From NCBI RefSeq assembly GCF_027943945.1, contig NZ_AP027141.1, positions 2,728,001 through 2,792,000 on the forward strand: a stretch of 64,000 nucleotides of DNA. Direction: 5' to 3'. Each line of letters starts with the position of its first letter. The first letter of the stretch is position 1. The translations under genes and the position numbers were made by a program. Below the pieces are notes generated by a model. That model was not told the DNA's origin, made no database searches, and saw only the letters and a program-made list of their open reading frames with translations. This stretch comes from Microbacterium terricola. Lineage in GTDB: Bacteria; Actinomycetota; Actinomycetes; Actinomycetales; Microbacteriaceae. Of the stretch, positions 42,108 to 50,734 are shown in pieces.

Positions 42108-43144
42108 GCGCGCACCCTGCTGTCGATCAGCGCCTCCGCGTTCTCGCCGAGGACTCGCCTCTCGATCGCGCCGGGCAATCCCACGCCGCGGACGAAGCCG
42201 ACCGGGTCGTCCAGACCCATGTCGAAGGGGAAGTCACTGCCGAGCAGCACACGCGATCCTCCGGCGGCCTCGATCAGGTGACGCAGAGCGATCGGATCGT
42301 GCACGACAGTGTCGAACCACAGCCGGCGGAGATAGGTCGACGGAGCGTGCGCGCATCGGCGGGCTTCGGGACGCACCTTCCACGCGTGGTCAGATCGTCC
42401 TATCGCGGACGGCAGGTACCCGCCGCCGTGCGCGGCGACGATCTTGAGATCCGGGTGCCGATCGAGAACACCGGCGAAGATCAGGTGCGACAGCGCTACG
42501 GCGTTCTCGGTCGGTTGGCCCACCGTGTTGGAAAGGTAGAAGCGGTCGAGCCGCTCGTCGAGGCTGCAGCCGAACGGGTGCAGGAAGATGATGCAGCCGA
42601 GCTCAGCGGCGCGCGCCCAAAAGGGTTCGAGTCGCTCATCGGACAGCTCGACGTCGCCTGCGAACGACGAGATCTCCACACCCGCCAGGCCGCGCCCGAG
42701 CACGGCGTCATCGAGGTACTCGACGATGCGCTCCGGGTGCTGAAGCGGAACCACACCGAGACCCGTGAGCCGGTCGGGTGCCTGCGCGACGTGCTCGGCG
42801 ATGAGGCGGTTCGTCTCCCCCGCGACCCAGACGGCGAGGCCTTCGCTCGCCCACGGGTAGAAGTGGTTCGGCGACACGCTGACCCACTGACGGTCGACGC
42901 CCTGCGCATCCATCGCCGCCAGGCGTGCGCCGACGTCGGTCAGCTTCGGGATGCGGGCGCCGATCATCGCTCCCGAGGCCTTCAGAGACTCGATGCCGTT
43001 CCGGCGCCGCTCGAGATCGGCGGCCTCGGCGACCTGCTCCGGCGCACGACGTTCGACCTCCGCGCCCAGTGCGGGCAGCAGCAGGTGCGCATGAACGTCG
43101 GTGACCGAACCGCGGTCGCCACCGGCCGTGGTTCGCGCGGTCAT
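42104..43144 (-). CDS. Amidohydrolase-2 family decarboxylase
   Basis: 346 residues. VTDVHAHLLLP supplies the first metal His pair, HPFGCSLDE and AAHGGGYLPS further His, and LLGSDFPFD the Asp. This is the ACMSD/gamma-resorcylate-decarboxylase fold, which releases CO2 from aromatic or ring-opened acids. It is coupled at both ends by ATGA overlaps to a flavin hydroxylase and an FAH gene. Confidence 0.85.
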   Translation of the reverse strand: MTARTTAGGDRGSVTDVHAHLLLPALGAEVERRAPEQVAEAADLERRRNGIESLKASGAMIGARIPKLTDVGARLAAMDAQGVDRQWVSVSPNHFYPWASEGLAVWVAGETNRLIAEHVAQAPDRLTGLGVVPLQHPERIVEYLDDAVLGRGLAGVEISSFAGDVELSDERLEPFWARAAELGCIIFLHPFGCSLDERLDRFYLSNTVGQPTENAVALSHLIFAGVLDRHPDLKIVAAHGGGYLPSAIGRSDHAWKVRPEARRCAHAPSTYLRRLWFDTVVHDPIALRHLIEAAGGSRVLLGSDFPFDMGLDDPVGFVRGVGLPGAIERRVLGENAEALIDSRVRA

Positions 43145-44277
43145 GCCGGCTCCGACATCTGTCGCGCGACCCCGAACATCAGGCCCGGCACGTCGGCATC
43201 GCGGACCCCGTCGAGCTGCCACTGGCCGAGTTGGACGGAAGCGTCGACAATGCTCTTCGCGCGCGGCAGGCGCCGAGCGTGGAACTCATCCCACAGATCC
43301 TGTTCGACACGTTCGCGCGAAGCCAGCAGCTCAGTGAGCACGAGTGCGTCTTCGAGTCCCTGCGCTGCACCCTGGGCGATCGTCGGAGGGCAGCTGTGAG
43401 CCGCGTCCCCGATGATGACGACCCGGCCGCGATTCCACGGCTCCTCCACCAGGTGCTTCGTGAACCAGGTGTAGTTCGCGTGGGCGCCGGCCTCGAGATC
43501 GGCTCGAATCGAGTCCCACGGCCCCTGGTACGCGCGCGATTCCTCGAGCATGATGCGCGTGGCCTCGTCGTCGGGTGTGCCGAAGCGGTCCTGCGCCTTC
43601 TCCACCAGGAAGGCGTACATCGAGTCCTCACCGGTCGGCGTGTACCCGGCGATGAAGACCGGGCCGCCGTAGTAGAGCTCGCTGCGCTCGACTTCTGCGG
43701 GGCGCGAGACGAACGTGCGCCAGATGCCCATGCCCGTCGGCTCCGGCTTGGTCTGGATGCCGATCAACTCGCGAACCGTCGAGTTCAGCCCGTCGGCGCC
43801 GATCAGCAGGTCATATTCGCCCGCGGACTCGTCGTCGACGAAGACTTCGACAGCGTCATCGGCCCGCGCGTCGACTCCGGAGATCTTCTTGCCGAAGTGC
43901 ACGTGCGCGCCGGCGCGCTGGGCGTGGTCGAGGAGGATGCGGGCCAGCTCGGCCCGCGGCATCCCCATGGCAGCCGGGTAATCCGGCCCGCCGGTCTTCA
44001 CATCGGGCAGCTGGGCGACGATCGGCGCGTCCGGTCCGGGAGCGCGCAGATGCAGTCCCTCGAAGGGATAGCCGGCGGCGCGGATGTCGTCCCACGCGCC
44101 GAGCGCGTCGAAGACGCGCAGGGCGTTGCCCTGCAGCGAGATGCCAGAGCCCAGCGCACTGAGCTCGGGCTTGGCCTCGTAGACGTCGACCTCCACACCG
44201 GCCTTGGCCAGCTGGATGGCGGCGGCGAGCCCGGCGACGCCGCTGCCGGCGATGGCGACCTTGGACACTGCGGTCAT
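43141..44277 (-). CDS. Class A FAD-dependent aromatic monooxygenase
   Basis: 378 residues of the p-hydroxybenzoate/salicylate hydroxylase fold: FAD motif GSGVAGLAAA (11-20), DG motif LIGADGLNSTVRE and GDAAHSCPPTIAQG near the flavin. Such enzymes hydroxylate phenolic rings with NAD(P)H and O2. AGAGAGG lies seven bases before the ATG. It follows the cyclase gene and is coupled to the decarboxylase. It probably prepares a diol for the extradiol dioxygenase at 46343. Confidence 0.87.
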   Translation of the reverse strand: MTAVSKVAIAGSGVAGLAAAIQLAKAGVEVDVYEAKPELSALGSGISLQGNALRVFDALGAWDDIRAAGYPFEGLHLRAPGPDAPIVAQLPDVKTGGPDYPAAMGMPRAELARILLDHAQRAGAHVHFGKKISGVDARADDAVEVFVDDESAGEYDLLIGADGLNSTVRELIGIQTKPEPTGMGIWRTFVSRPAEVERSELYYGGPVFIAGYTPTGEDSMYAFLVEKAQDRFGTPDDEATRIMLEESRAYQGPWDSIRADLEAGAHANYTWFTKHLVEEPWNRGRVVIIGDAAHSCPPTIAQGAAQGLEDALVLTELLASRERVEQDLWDEFHARRLPRAKSIVDASVQLGQWQLDGVRDADVPGLMFGVARQMSEPA

Positions 44278-44312
44278 GTCAGAACCTCTCTGTTCTTGGG
44301 TTGGGATGCGCG

Positions 44313-45305
44313 TCAGAAGATCGCGACGGGGTTGATGGGCGAGCCGACGGCCCCAGTGATGGGCAGAGGTGGCGCGGAGAGGAGGAAGTCCCACCTGCCT
44401 CGCTCGACGCAGGACTCGGCGAGCGCGTCGAGGTCCCACATCTCACCGATCGTGAGACCGATGTTGGGGATCACGACCTGGTGCAAGGGCTGGAATGAAG
44501 GAACGTCGAATTCGTTCGGTCGCACCTCGAACCCCCAGGTATCGGTCGCGATCGCGGCGATCTCGCTTCGGTGCAGCCAGCCGGCAGTCGTGAGCGAGAG
44601 TCCGGCCGAAGGGCCGCCGGCATACTCGCCCCAGCCCTCACGTCGCGCCCGCGCGAGTCGCCCGGTGCGCACGAGCACGATGTCACCCCGACCGATCGTG
44701 ACATCCTCTGCAGCCGCGCAGGCGTCGAGCTCGGCCGCGCTGATCGCGTATCCGTCCGGCAGCTCGGCCGTGTCGGGCGCGAGGTGTCGGGCGACGTCGA
44801 GGAGGACGCCGCGCGAGACGACAATGGATGCCGCGTGCTCGATGCCGGTCACGAGGTCACCTTCACTCGTGACGACGTCTCCCGCTCGCCGGCCGTTCCA
44901 TGCGAAGCCGTGGTCGAAGATGTGACCGTGCCCATCCCACTGCGTCGAGCACTGCAGCGGCATCGCGATGACGTCGTCGGCTCCGCCGATCCCATGGGGA
45001 AAGCCTTGATTGCCGCGCTCCGCGTCGACTCCGGTGTCCGTCATGGTGTGAACCGGGTTGGTCCTGCGGCGCCAGCCCTTCTGCGGGCCGTCGGTGTCGA
45101 ACGACTGCGCCAGCGAGATCGAGACGCCCTCACGCACGAGAGCAGCCGCTTCGACACGCTTCGCTGCGTCGATGAAGTTCAAGGTGCCGAGAACGTCGTC
45201 CGCACCCCATCGACCCCAGTTGCGATACGCCTCGGCGCGCGCGACGACCTCACCCTCGGGATCGGTCCGGTCGATGTCGACCGGGTTCTCGGTCGGCGCG
45301 TTCAT
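44313..45305 (-). CDS. Cyclase-family metal hydrolase (kynurenine-formamidase fold)
   Basis: 330 residues. The metal motif is STQWDGHGHIFDHG, a variant of the HxGxHxD signature. Start MNAPTENP overlaps the upstream FAH stop as ATGA. Members include isatin hydrolase, formamidases and hydrolases of lactones or ring-fission products. Here it probably opens or hydrolyses an intermediate of ring degradation. Confidence 0.82.
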   Translation of the reverse strand: MNAPTENPVDIDRTDPEGEVVARAEAYRNWGRWGADDVLGTLNFIDAAKRVEAAALVREGVSISLAQSFDTDGPQKGWRRRTNPVHTMTDTGVDAERGNQGFPHGIGGADDVIAMPLQCSTQWDGHGHIFDHGFAWNGRRAGDVVTSEGDLVTGIEHAASIVVSRGVLLDVARHLAPDTAELPDGYAISAAELDACAAAEDVTIGRGDIVLVRTGRLARARREGWGEYAGGPSAGLSLTTAGWLHRSEIAAIATDTWGFEVRPNEFDVPSFQPLHQVVIPNIGLTIGEMWDLDALAESCVERGRWDFLLSAPPLPITGAVGSPINPVAIF

Positions 45306-46261
45306 GGCGCCACACACCGGACGACCTGCGTACCGAGGCCTTCGATCGTTCCCGTCATCACGTCACCGTCGCGGAGGAAGCGCTTCCAGTGCTGGCCGTT
45401 GCCCGGGGGGCTCCCGGTCAGCAGCAGGTCGCCGGGCAGCAGCGGCATCGTCTCGCTCGCACCGGAGATGAGCGCAGCGATGCCGAACAGCAGGTCGCTT
45501 GTGTGACCGTTCTGCTTGACCTCGCCGTTGAGCTCGAGTGTGACGGCGAGGTCCGCACCGTCGATGAAGGGCGCCGGAACCAGGAACGGCCCTGTGGGCA
45601 GGAACCCGGGCGCGTTCTTGGACCGGTACCAGTCGGTGCCGATCTCTTTCATGTCCTTGCGGAAGACCAGATCGCGGGTCGTGATGTCGTTGACGATCGT
45701 GTAGCCGGCGACGTGGTCGAGGGCATCCTCGCGGGACACCTGGAAAGCCTCGCGCCCGATCACGACCGCCAGCTCGAGCTCCCAGTCGTGCACCTCGCTG
45801 TACGCGGGCAGGACGAGCGGCACGTCGTCGCCGACAACACAGGCGGGCAGCCCGATGAAGAAGTAGGGCTCGCCGTTCGCCGCCCGGTCATCCATCATCT
45901 TCGCCGCGAACTCGCGCGCTTCTTCCGGTGTTCGATCGGTGTTCTGAGTGAGTCCGGCCGCAACGAGCTCGATGACGTGCTCGCGGTAGTTGGCGCCCGC
46001 CTGCAACACCTGACGCGGCGCCACGGGGGCGGTGAGGGTGACGTCGGCCAGCGGCATCCATCCGTCCGTCCGCTCTGCCGCCGCTGCTACCCGCGCCCAG
46101 TCGCCGCCCGCGAGGAACGCGTTCAGGTCGGCCGCGCCGAGTTCGTCGGTGCTGATCGCGCGGATGCGGTCGCCCGCGACGACTCCCAGCGCAACGGAAT
46201 CGCCGTCGCGGAAGCGCGCGAGGGCGTACGGGGCGGTCAGTCCGGTCGACGTCATCGTCAT
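45302..46261 (-). CDS. Fumarylacetoacetate hydrolase family protein (second)
   Basis: 319 residues with the FAH core: VLQAGANYREH, PYFFIGLPAC, DWELELAVVIG, GYTIVNDITTRD and LLPGDLLLTGSPPGN. It differs clearly from the other FAH gene, so the two may act at different steps, such as isomerase/decarboxylase and C-C hydrolase. The ATG has GAGAG five bases upstream (an ATG six bases later is possible). Coupled to the cyclase gene. Confidence 0.87.
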   Translation of the reverse strand: MTMTSTGLTAPYALARFRDGDSVALGVVAGDRIRAISTDELGAADLNAFLAGGDWARVAAAAERTDGWMPLADVTLTAPVAPRQVLQAGANYREHVIELVAAGLTQNTDRTPEEAREFAAKMMDDRAANGEPYFFIGLPACVVGDDVPLVLPAYSEVHDWELELAVVIGREAFQVSREDALDHVAGYTIVNDITTRDLVFRKDMKEIGTDWYRSKNAPGFLPTGPFLVPAPFIDGADLAVTLELNGEVKQNGHTSDLLFGIAALISGASETMPLLPGDLLLTGSPPGNGQHWKRFLRDGDVMTGTIEGLGTQVVRCVAP

Positions 46262-46342
46262 TCAGTCTCTCTATCGTGGCGACTTCGCGTCACCGTCGGT
46301 GCGAGGTGGGGCGTCACGCGAGGCGACGCCCCACCTCCGGTC

Positions 46343-47362
46343 TCAGCCTCGGCCGTGCTGCGCGTACGGGTTCAGCAGCGCGTCCTTGATCTCGTCGGGC
46401 ACGCCCTCCTCGGTCGCGCTCGGACCGTCGGCGGCTGGGAACGACTCCGTCATCGACATCGGCATCGCGCCGTTGCGGTAGAAGTTGTTCGAACCCTGCG
46501 ACGGCTTCCACGTGTTGGCCTCCCAGTCGGGCACGTAGTTGCGGTACCCGCCGGTGTTGAGCTCGATACGCAGCGTCGACGGCTCACGGTAGTAGAGGAA
46601 GGTCTGCTCGCCGATGCCGTGGATGTTGGGCCCGTACTCGATCGGGATGCCGTTCTCCATGAGCGTGTCGGCGGCGATGAGCAGCTCCTCGCGCGTGTCC
46701 ACCCAGAACGCGTAGTGGTTGACGCGGCCGGCGCGAGTCGAGCCGTCGAGGACGACCCCCAGATCGTGCGACTTCTCGTTCGTGGTGAGCACGGAGAACA
46801 CCGAGATCGGCGCCTCGTCGAGCATCGTCCGTGCCATGAAGCGGAAGCCGAGCACGTCGACGTACCACTTGACGAACGCGTCCACATCCTGGGTGGCGAC
46901 GGTGACGTGGTCGAGCTGGCGCGGTGCGCCGGCCACTTTCGAGCGCTTTTCGGGACGGTCGGGGTAGATCGATGCGACATGACCAGGTGCCTGGTGGCGG
47001 GTGACGTCCCAGTGCAGGGTCATCGAGTGGCCGAACGGCCCTGTGAAGCGGTAGGCGCGACCGATCTTGTGGACGTCGTCGAGCCATTCGCCCTGGATGC
47101 CGGATTCTTCGACGCGCCTCGCGGCCTCTTCGAGCGCCTCGGCGCTCGAGGTGCGCCAGGCCATCGTGGCCAGTGCCGGCTCGTCGCCGGGAAGCACCAC
47201 GAGCGAGTACGCGTAGTAGTCGCCCCAGCAACGCAGATAGACGGCGCCCTCGATGCGATCGACGACGGTGAGCCCGACCTGCTCCTCGTAGAACTTCACG
47301 GAGGCCTCGACGTCCGGCGTGGTGACGGCCACATAGGAGAGGTGGGAGAGCAGCTTGATCAT
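46343..47362 (-). CDS. Extradiol ring-cleavage dioxygenase (VOC, type I)
   Basis: 339 residues forming two VOC modules. The second holds the metal site: His152 (DHVTVATQD), His216 (NHYAFWVDT) and Glu267 (LRIELNTGG), the 2-His-1-carboxylate pattern of type I extradiol enzymes. AAAGGA lies six bases before the ATG. It is the first gene of the - strand aromatic operon. The ring substrate, probably a catechol derived from the aglycone, cannot be fixed from sequence. Confidence 0.88.
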   Translation of the reverse strand: MIKLLSHLSYVAVTTPDVEASVKFYEEQVGLTVVDRIEGAVYLRCWGDYYAYSLVVLPGDEPALATMAWRTSSAEALEEAARRVEESGIQGEWLDDVHKIGRAYRFTGPFGHSMTLHWDVTRHQAPGHVASIYPDRPEKRSKVAGAPRQLDHVTVATQDVDAFVKWYVDVLGFRFMARTMLDEAPISVFSVLTTNEKSHDLGVVLDGSTRAGRVNHYAFWVDTREELLIAADTLMENGIPIEYGPNIHGIGEQTFLYYREPSTLRIELNTGGYRNYVPDWEANTWKPSQGSNNFYRNGAMPMSMTESFPAADGPSATEEGVPDEIKDALLNPYAQHGRG

Positions 47363-47428
47363 CTTCGATCCTTTCGACAAGACAAGCGTGTGGGGTGATC
47401 CCGAGATCAACTTTCGCCTGAAGTCGGC

Positions 47429-47447
47429 ATATCCGGGAATCCCATAT
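47429..47447. promoter_or_regulatory. Possible operator upstream of the aromatic operon
   Basis: The palindrome GGGAATCCC (47435-47443) is flanked on both sides by ATAT, 67 bases before the dioxygenase start. It recalls IclR-type sites, but no IclR gene is present in the window. Confidence 0.25.
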
Positions 47448-47472
47448 CGCCTATGTCGAGAATCAGCCGCGT

Positions 47473-48234
47473 CTATGCCAGGTGGGGACTCAGACGTCCG
47501 ACCAGCTCGGTGTCCGCAAGGAGTTCGCCCAGGTCGTCCGTGGGACCGGACTCGACCGCCGCGAGCGCACGGCGCACGGCAAGGCGCGCAGAGGACTCGT
47601 ACCGGTCGGGCGCTGACAGGGTTCCTCGGGTCGTGGACGTGCTGACGCGGGTGCGTCGCTCATCGACCTCGACCTCGGTCAGGACCTCGCCGATGGCGCG
47701 GACGCAGAACGACCCACCGCCGGGCGTCGAGGTCACGACGATCGAGAGCGTTGCGGCGGTCCCGTCGGCGGTCTCCAGGAGCGCGAACGCGCCGTCGGCG
47801 CTGGCCAGAGCGAGCCTGCCGCCCGACAGGACCCGCAGCCACCCCAACGCCTCGCGCGCGACGATTGGAACGAGCCCCCGCGGCGCCCCACCGTCGGCCA
47901 CGAGCAGCCGAGGAGCGGTCGAGCCGCCATCGATCGATCGACCGGCCGCGGCATCGAAGGTCGAGTCCGTCCGCAGATGCGGCCTCTCGACGACGACCGG
48001 AACCTTCGCCCCCGCCTGCATCCGGCGGATGTCGGCGGCTACCGCGAACGCCGGCGCGGCCACGATGACCGCCGCCGCCCCGGCAGCGACGGCGGCGAGT
48101 GCGGCGTCCACCCATCCCGTCCTTCCCGGCACGACCACGATCGAGCCCGCGGGAGTATCCGCGAGCTGCGCGCTCAGGGGCAGTTCGGCGACCGCGGTAC
48201 GGTATGCCCCGGGCGGGGCGAAGACGGCGGTCAT
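47473..48234 (-). CDS. Unknown protein paired with a Gfo/Idh/MocA oxidoreductase
   Basis: 253 residues, Ala-rich, alternating strands and helices: SIVVVPGRTGWVDAALAAV and AAAVIVAAPAFAVAADIRRM suggest a Rossmann-like half. A second part (GGSFCVRAIGEVLTEVEV) resembles the C-terminal barrel strands of Gfo/Idh proteins. It overlaps the upstream dehydrogenase by ATGA, so the two probably work together. It may be a degenerate or partner subunit; I do not recognise the family. Confidence 0.6.
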   Translation of the reverse strand: MTAVFAPPGAYRTAVAELPLSAQLADTPAGSIVVVPGRTGWVDAALAAVAAGAAAVIVAAPAFAVAADIRRMQAGAKVPVVVERPHLRTDSTFDAAAGRSIDGGSTAPRLLVADGGAPRGLVPIVAREALGWLRVLSGGRLALASADGAFALLETADGTAATLSIVVTSTPGGGSFCVRAIGEVLTEVEVDERRTRVSTSTTRGTLSAPDRYESSARLAVRRALAAVESGPTDDLGELLADTELVGRLSPHLA

Positions 48235-49277
48235 GCGTCCGCTCCGTCGAGGATCAGCGCGGATGCCGCATCCGCCAGAGCGATCGCGTAGCGGGCGTCG
48301 TCCAGCAGTTCGTCGTACTCGACCACACTCGAGCCGTTCAACACGGCCGCGAGCGCGCGCCACTCGGCGAGGTAGCCGTCGACGGGGTCGAGCGGGTACC
48401 TCGTGCGCTTGCCCGTGGCAGTCATTACGGTCACTTCGGCGCTGCCCGCATGCACGAACGCGGGCGGAAACGACACCGTCACCACGTCGGTGTCGGTGAT
48501 GACCGTGAGTTCCCACAGCGCATCCGCGCCGTCCGGAAGCATGACCGTGGCGAGCCGCACCGGGATGCCGGACGCCCGGTACCCCACCACGTATCCGATG
48601 GGAGCGACCGCGCGGGCGAATACCACCCGTTCGATCGCCGGCGCGAGATCGCGCAGCATCGGCAGGTCGTGCACGGCCAGACCGGTGATCAACTGACGGA
48701 CGACGGATGCCGCGACCTGCGGAACCGCGAAGTCCGGAGCGCCGCGCGCGGGGGCGGCAGCGGAGCCCGGCAGTTCGGTGACGACATCGTGATACCGCCC
48801 GTTGGGCGGGAGTGCCAGCGTCACCGAGAGCGCCTGGACATGGTGACCGCCCGCCATCAAGTGATGTTTGGCCCGCCCCCACGCAGGGTCGTACAAGTGG
48901 TTCGTACCGACCAGGAGCACCGTCCCCGCCGCGCGACACGCGTCGATCACGGCCTCCGCGTCCGCCATGGTCGTGGCGAGTGGCTTCTCACAGAGGATCG
49001 CGCGCTTGCCCGCCGCGACACTCGCGAGTATCTGAGCCGCGTGCTCAGCGGGAGGACTGCACAGGACGACAGCCACGACCCTCTCGTCCGCGAGCAGTTC
49101 CTCGATCCCGGACGACGAGCGGGCACCGATTCGATCGGCGAGCTGCGCGGCCCGGCCGCTTCCCGCATCGGAGATGTGCACGACCTCGAAGTCGTCGCTC
49201 AGGCGCGCGAGCGTCGGCAGGTGCAGCGCAGCGACACCTGGGCCTGCTCCGACGATCCCGACTCCGTGGGGCACCAT
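48231..49277 (-). CDS. Gfo/Idh/MocA family oxidoreductase
   Basis: 348 residues. The N-terminal NAD(P) domain has GIVGAGPGVAALHLP and the signature EKPLATT. The C-terminal part is the alpha/beta dimer domain. Start ATG 49277 sits only two bases after GAGGAG; GTG 49274 has better spacing. Such enzymes oxidise or reduce sugar C3 and similar positions. It is divergent from the ROK regulator. Confidence 0.85.
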   Translation of the reverse strand: MVPHGVGIVGAGPGVAALHLPTLARLSDDFEVVHISDAGSGRAAQLADRIGARSSSGIEELLADERVVAVVLCSPPAEHAAQILASVAAGKRAILCEKPLATTMADAEAVIDACRAAGTVLLVGTNHLYDPAWGRAKHHLMAGGHHVQALSVTLALPPNGRYHDVVTELPGSAAAPARGAPDFAVPQVAASVVRQLITGLAVHDLPMLRDLAPAIERVVFARAVAPIGYVVGYRASGIPVRLATVMLPDGADALWELTVITDTDVVTVSFPPAFVHAGSAEVTVMTATGKRTRYPLDPVDGYLAEWRALAAVLNGSSVVEYDELLDDARYAIALADAASALILDGADA

Positions 49278-49384
49278 CGCTCCTCATCCGTTGTTTTGCA
49301 TGAATAGTACCGAAGTATCGAGAAGTGTGACTATTGACGTCGTCAGATGACCCGAAGAAGGCCGATCTTGTGTAAAAATCGACC

Positions 49385-50650
49385 ATGGCCAAGGAGTCCA
49401 CATTGCGCTTCGGCGCGCAGACCGACGAAGTGACGAGCCTTCTGCGGATCGTCAACATGGTGCGGTCGGGTGAGGCAGTCACTCGACCGGAGATCGGCCG
49501 TGTGACCGGCCTCGGCCGAGGAGTCGTCACCCAGCGTGTCGAGCAGGCGATCGAGATGGGCTACCTCGAGGACGGCGAGTTCGGCCCATCGTCCGGTGGC
49601 CGCGCTCCCCGCACCTTGCAGTTCCGCGGCGTTCGCGGTCGCATCATCGTGTGCGCCCTGGGCGCTCTGCACATCCACGTCGGAGTGGCGATGCTCGAGG
49701 GGGACATCGTGGAGCAGACTCACCGCGCCTGGGACATCTCGCGCGGCCCGGCCGAGACCCTTGACACCGCGCTCGCGATGATCGATGACGTGCTGGCACG
49801 CACGCCGGATGTGCCCGTGTGGGGCATCTCGGTGGGCATCCCCGGGCCCGTCGACTTCGCATCCGGCCGCCCGGTCGCGCCGCCGATCATGCCGGGCTGG
49901 AACGGGTTCGACATCCGCCGTCGATTCGAGGAGCGGTACGCGGCGCCTGTCTGGGTCGACAACGACGTCAACCTCCTCGCACTGAACGAACGCTCGCGTC
50001 GCCACGACGAGCACCTCGACCTGATCTACTGCAAGGTGGGATCGGGAATCGGCGCCGGGCTGCTTTCCCAGGGTCACATCCACCGAGGGGCGAACGGTGC
50101 GGCCGGCGACATCGGCCACGTGCGAGTCGCGGGGTCGGACGCCCTGTGCCGGTGCGGCAAGGTCGGATGCCTCGAGGCGGTGGCCGGCGGCTGGGCCCTT
50201 GTGCGCGACGCGGAGGCCGCCATCGCCGAGGGCACCACCGGAGCTCTCGCTCAGCGGACGCGCGACGGGGAGCCCCTCACCCCCGAGGCGATCGCCCGCG
50301 CGGCCGAGAATGGCGACGCGCTTGCAATCTCTCTCATCCAGCGGTGCGCGCGCGTCGTGGGCGAGTCAATCGCCGCGCTGGTCAACATGTTCAACCCCGG
50401 CACGATCGTGATCGGCGGAGCCGTCGTCGGAGCGGGTGAAGTCTTCCTGGCCGAGGTTCGCCAGAGGGTCTACGAGCTCTCGCTGCCGCTCGCGACCCGG
50501 GATCTGAGCATCGTGCAGTCGCAGGAAGACCTTCGGGAGCCGCTCCGCGGCGGCGCCGAAATGGTCCGGGAGCAGCTGTTCGATGTGACCTTCCCCCGGT
50601 GGTTCGCCGATGGCCGGCCGACGATCGACGGCGTGCACGGGACGAGCTGA
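49385..50650 (+). CDS. ROK-family transcriptional regulator
   Basis: 421 residues. An N-terminal winged helix (VTRPEIGRVTGLGRGVVTQR) precedes a ROK sugar-kinase-like domain with GDIGHVRV, the zinc motif CRCGKVGCLE and the catalytic-type VDNDVNLLAL. The added DNA-binding domain makes it a NagC/XylR-type repressor rather than a kinase. It lies at the centre of the sugar island, between two oppositely oriented gene sets, and probably senses a released sugar or keto-sugar. No ribosome site precedes the ATG. Confidence 0.87.
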   Translation: MAKESTLRFGAQTDEVTSLLRIVNMVRSGEAVTRPEIGRVTGLGRGVVTQRVEQAIEMGYLEDGEFGPSSGGRAPRTLQFRGVRGRIIVCALGALHIHVGVAMLEGDIVEQTHRAWDISRGPAETLDTALAMIDDVLARTPDVPVWGISVGIPGPVDFASGRPVAPPIMPGWNGFDIRRRFEERYAAPVWVDNDVNLLALNERSRRHDEHLDLIYCKVGSGIGAGLLSQGHIHRGANGAAGDIGHVRVAGSDALCRCGKVGCLEAVAGGWALVRDAEAAIAEGTTGALAQRTRDGEPLTPEAIARAAENGDALAISLIQRCARVVGESIAALVNMFNPGTIVIGGAVVGAGEVFLAEVRQRVYELSLPLATRDLSIVQSQEDLREPLRGGAEMVREQLFDVTFPRWFADGRPTIDGVHGTS

Positions 50651-50734
50651 TACTTCTTCCACTTTTCTACGTAAGCGTGTAGGTTCTCGTCATAAGCCGC
50701 TTTTCGATGCGGTCGCCGACACAAGGACGTGCCC

